Assembly (NCBI GenBank): GCA_031551755.1
Contig: JAVBNE010000031.1
Location: forward strand, 1-59,137
From: JAVBMU01 sp031551755
Lineage (GTDB): Bacteria; Actinomycetota; Actinomycetes; Actinomycetales; Cellulomonadaceae
Direction of reading: 5' to 3'
Length of the DNA: 59,137 nucleotides
In this document: one piece after another, positions 57,513 through 59,137 of the stretch
How positions within the stretch are numbered: the first letter of the stretch is position 1
How the letters are laid out: each line of letters begins with the position of its first letter
Translations under genes and position numbers: made by a program
Notes under the pieces: model-generated
The model's input: the letters and a program-made list of their open reading frames with translations, nothing else
What the model was told of the DNA's origin: nothing
Database searches by the model: none

Positions 57513-58814
57513 ATGGCTTTAAAAGATATGTTTAATGCTTCTAAAATTAAAGAAGAGAACGAAGTTTTAAAAAAAACAATTGAAGAAATTGGTGGTAAAG
57601 ATTTAATCTATGTTAGGAATCAAATACAACAAGCTGAAAAAGACTTGAATAATGTTATTGAACAAAAAAATGGGATACAGAAGCAAATTCAAGCTATTGA
57701 AAATGAAATAATAACTAAAAGAAATAAGCTATTGTCCTTAGATGAGCAAATTTTATTAGAGTCATTTGCAATATATACTCCAAAATACGAAATGGTTAAT
57801 AGTAATGAATATAAAAAGAAACTTGATGGTATCAGAGAATCTCAAAAAGATATGATTAAAAATAATACAGCTGTAACAGGAAATATGAATTGGACTGTTA
57901 ATAATAGTCCTAAAGAAGGTAAAAAAATGGTAAGTGATATGATAAAACTTGTGTTACGTTCATTTAATAATGAATGTGATACATGCATATCATCTGTTAA
58001 ATTTAGTAATATTGATACAATTGAAAAGAGAATAAATACCGCTTATGATTCTTTAAATAAATTGGCTACACTTATGCAAGTAGTTATTTCTCCAAATTAT
58101 AAAAATTTAAAAATTCAGGAATTATATTTAGCTTATGAATATCAACTAAAGAAGCAAGAAGAAAAAGAACAATTAAGAGCTATGAGAGAACAGGCACGTG
58201 AAAATGAAAGAGTTGAAAGAGAAATTGAAGAGGCAAAAAAAGTAGCTTATAAAGAACAAACTCATTATAATAACGCTTTAGATAAAATTCAAAAACAACT
58301 AGAGTTATGTAAAAATGAGGAAGAAAGAAAACTATTGAAAGCTAAAGTAGATGATTATAATTTAAAATTATCTGATATTGATAAACAACTTAAAAATATT
58401 GATTATAGAGAATCTAACAAGCGTGCAGGTTATGTTTATGTTATATCAAATATAGGAGCATTCGGAGAAAATGTTTACAAAATTGGAATGACAAGGAGAC
58501 TTGAGCCACAAGAAAGAATATATGAACTTGGAGATGCTTCTGTGCCATTTGAATTTGACATTCATGCAATGATATTTAGTGATGATGCACCAAAGCTTGA
58601 AAGTGCATTACACAAAGCATTTGAAGATAAAAAAGTAAACATGATTAATTCTAGGAGAGAGTTTTTTAGGGTACCCTTAGATGAAATTGAAAATGTTGTT
58701 AAGCAAAATCATGATAAATTAGTTGAGTTTGTTAAATATCCAGAAGCTAAAGAGTTTCGTGAATCATTTTCAATAATAGGTAAAAAATTTGTTACTTATC
58801 AAGAAAATTTATAA
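57513..58814 (+). CDS. DUF4041 plus GIY-YIG (T5orf172) nuclease, SNIPE-like
   Basis: The 433-residue protein has a coiled coil (about 10-75), a DUF4041-type middle (about 80-200), a second coiled coil (about 215-300) and a C-terminal GIY-YIG-type domain: GYVYVISNIGAFGENVYKIGMTRR (in parts, near 307-330), then ELGDASVPFEFDIHA and an ALHKAFEDKKVN and RREFF stretch. SNIPE antiphage proteins join a membrane anchor, DUF4041 and GIY-YIG. Here the anchor could be the adjacent TM2 gene. It lies outside the prophage, just beyond attR. Confidence 0.75.
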   Translation: MALKDMFNASKIKEENEVLKKTIEEIGGKDLIYVRNQIQQAEKDLNNVIEQKNGIQKQIQAIENEIITKRNKLLSLDEQILLESFAIYTPKYEMVNSNEYKKKLDGIRESQKDMIKNNTAVTGNMNWTVNNSPKEGKKMVSDMIKLVLRSFNNECDTCISSVKFSNIDTIEKRINTAYDSLNKLATLMQVVISPNYKNLKIQELYLAYEYQLKKQEEKEQLRAMREQARENERVEREIEEAKKVAYKEQTHYNNALDKIQKQLELCKNEEERKLLKAKVDDYNLKLSDIDKQLKNIDYRESNKRAGYVYVISNIGAFGENVYKIGMTRRLEPQERIYELGDASVPFEFDIHAMIFSDDAPKLESALHKAFEDKKVNMINSRREFFRVPLDEIENVVKQNHDKLVEFVKYPEAKEFRESFSIIGKKFVTYQENL

Positions 58815-58856
58815 AAAAATTTAAAGAATTCTGTGATAGAAATAAAAATGCGTTTT

Positions 58857-58886
58857 AGCCATAAGCAATTTGTTTATGGCTTTTGT
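58857..58886 (+). terminator. Hairpin repeated from 11753-11782
   Basis: AGCCATAA and TTATGGCT form the stem, followed by TTTTGT. The 30 bases are identical to the terminator after the prophage surface-protein gene, and similarity goes on for about 15 bases. Confidence 0.65.
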
Positions 58887-58892
58887 TCTTAA

Positions 58893-59137
58893 GCAAACAA
58901 AACAGAATTATTAAGCATGACTAACAGTATGACTATTAGCACTACTACTAATGCCACAACAATGATGATTAATGCAAGGACTCAGGTTAGTGATGGAATC
59001 ATGAATTATAATGGAACATTAGCTAATGCTGAGCAGCTATATGAAAAAATGAACCAGATAACAAATGAAGCAAATTTAAGAAAATGTGAGTCAACTTTAA
59101 TTCCTCCTGTTATAGCATTTAAAAAAGAACAAGAGTA
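58893..59137 (+). pseudogene. Right-edge frame, incomplete, related to 11966-12040
   Basis: A frame with ATG at 58917 runs off the window. It has a Thr/Ser/Asn-rich start, then a helix with AEQLYEKMNQI and IPPVIAFKK. A TAA lies at 58890-58892 upstream in frame and there is no ribosome binding site, so it may be the 5'-truncated end of a gene whose other fragment lies at 11966. Family unknown. Confidence 0.4.

Overview
The window is low-GC Firmicute DNA and looks like a member of Clostridium. Support comes from AGGAGG-type ribosome binding sites, frequent TTG and GTG starts, an HPr kinase gene, a selenocysteine tRNA and a SpoIIID-type regulator. I could run no searches, so family names rest on motifs read by eye and genus is as far as I would go.

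Host left flank (1-5927). A lipoprotein gene, a CCA-adding enzyme gene (cca) broken by an in-frame TAA, hprK, a 5-formyltetrahydrofolate cyclo-ligase gene, a PHP-domain phosphoesterase gene, a DUF4349 lipoprotein gene and selC (tRNA-Sec, anticodon TCA).

Prophage (5904-57028, about 51 kb). It is inserted in the 3' end of selC. The last 24 bp of the tRNA gene recur exactly at 57005-57028, and a tyrosine integrase lies beside the left site. The left arm (6-16 kb) holds the integrase, an excisionase-like gene, three divergent pairs of Xre-type regulators, a Rha-type protein, a SWIM zinc-finger protein and a one-spacer CRISPR-like array. Next come recombination and theta-type replication genes (16-20.4 kb: YqaJ exonuclease, RecT, an initiator with iterons inside its coding sequence, a G39P-like helicase loader). 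At 21-24.1 kb sits a cassette with the order of Tn916/ICEBs1-type elements: small protein, FtsK-like ATPase, GC-rich oriT-like hairpins, Rep_trans/MobT-type relaxase. It is followed by HU, a 3D-domain protein, a SpoIIID homologue, a thioredoxin-like protein and a late regulator (24-27 kb), then an Abi gene and a tRNA-Lys. The late genes (28.7-55.2 kb) build a contractile-tailed phage: terminase, SPP1-like portal and head genes, PBSX/Xkd-like sheath, tube, tape measure and baseplate, fibres, then holins, a secreted transglutaminase-like protein and an amidase. A secreted accessory protein on the minus strand precedes the right attachment site.

Right flank (57029-59137). A TM2 membrane protein gene lies next to a DUF4041/GIY-YIG gene whose architecture recalls SNIPE-type antiphage nucleases, then a fragment cut by the window edge.

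Main points of interest: a prophage that may also be mobilisable by conjugation; a mini-CRISPR abutting an Xre gene; palindromic iterons in the initiator gene plus a second, non-coding copy in a 95-bp perfect repeat; a possible store of Rha variable-segment fragments; a leader with competing hairpins before the late regulator; a phage SpoIIID homologue; and the stop codon in cca.
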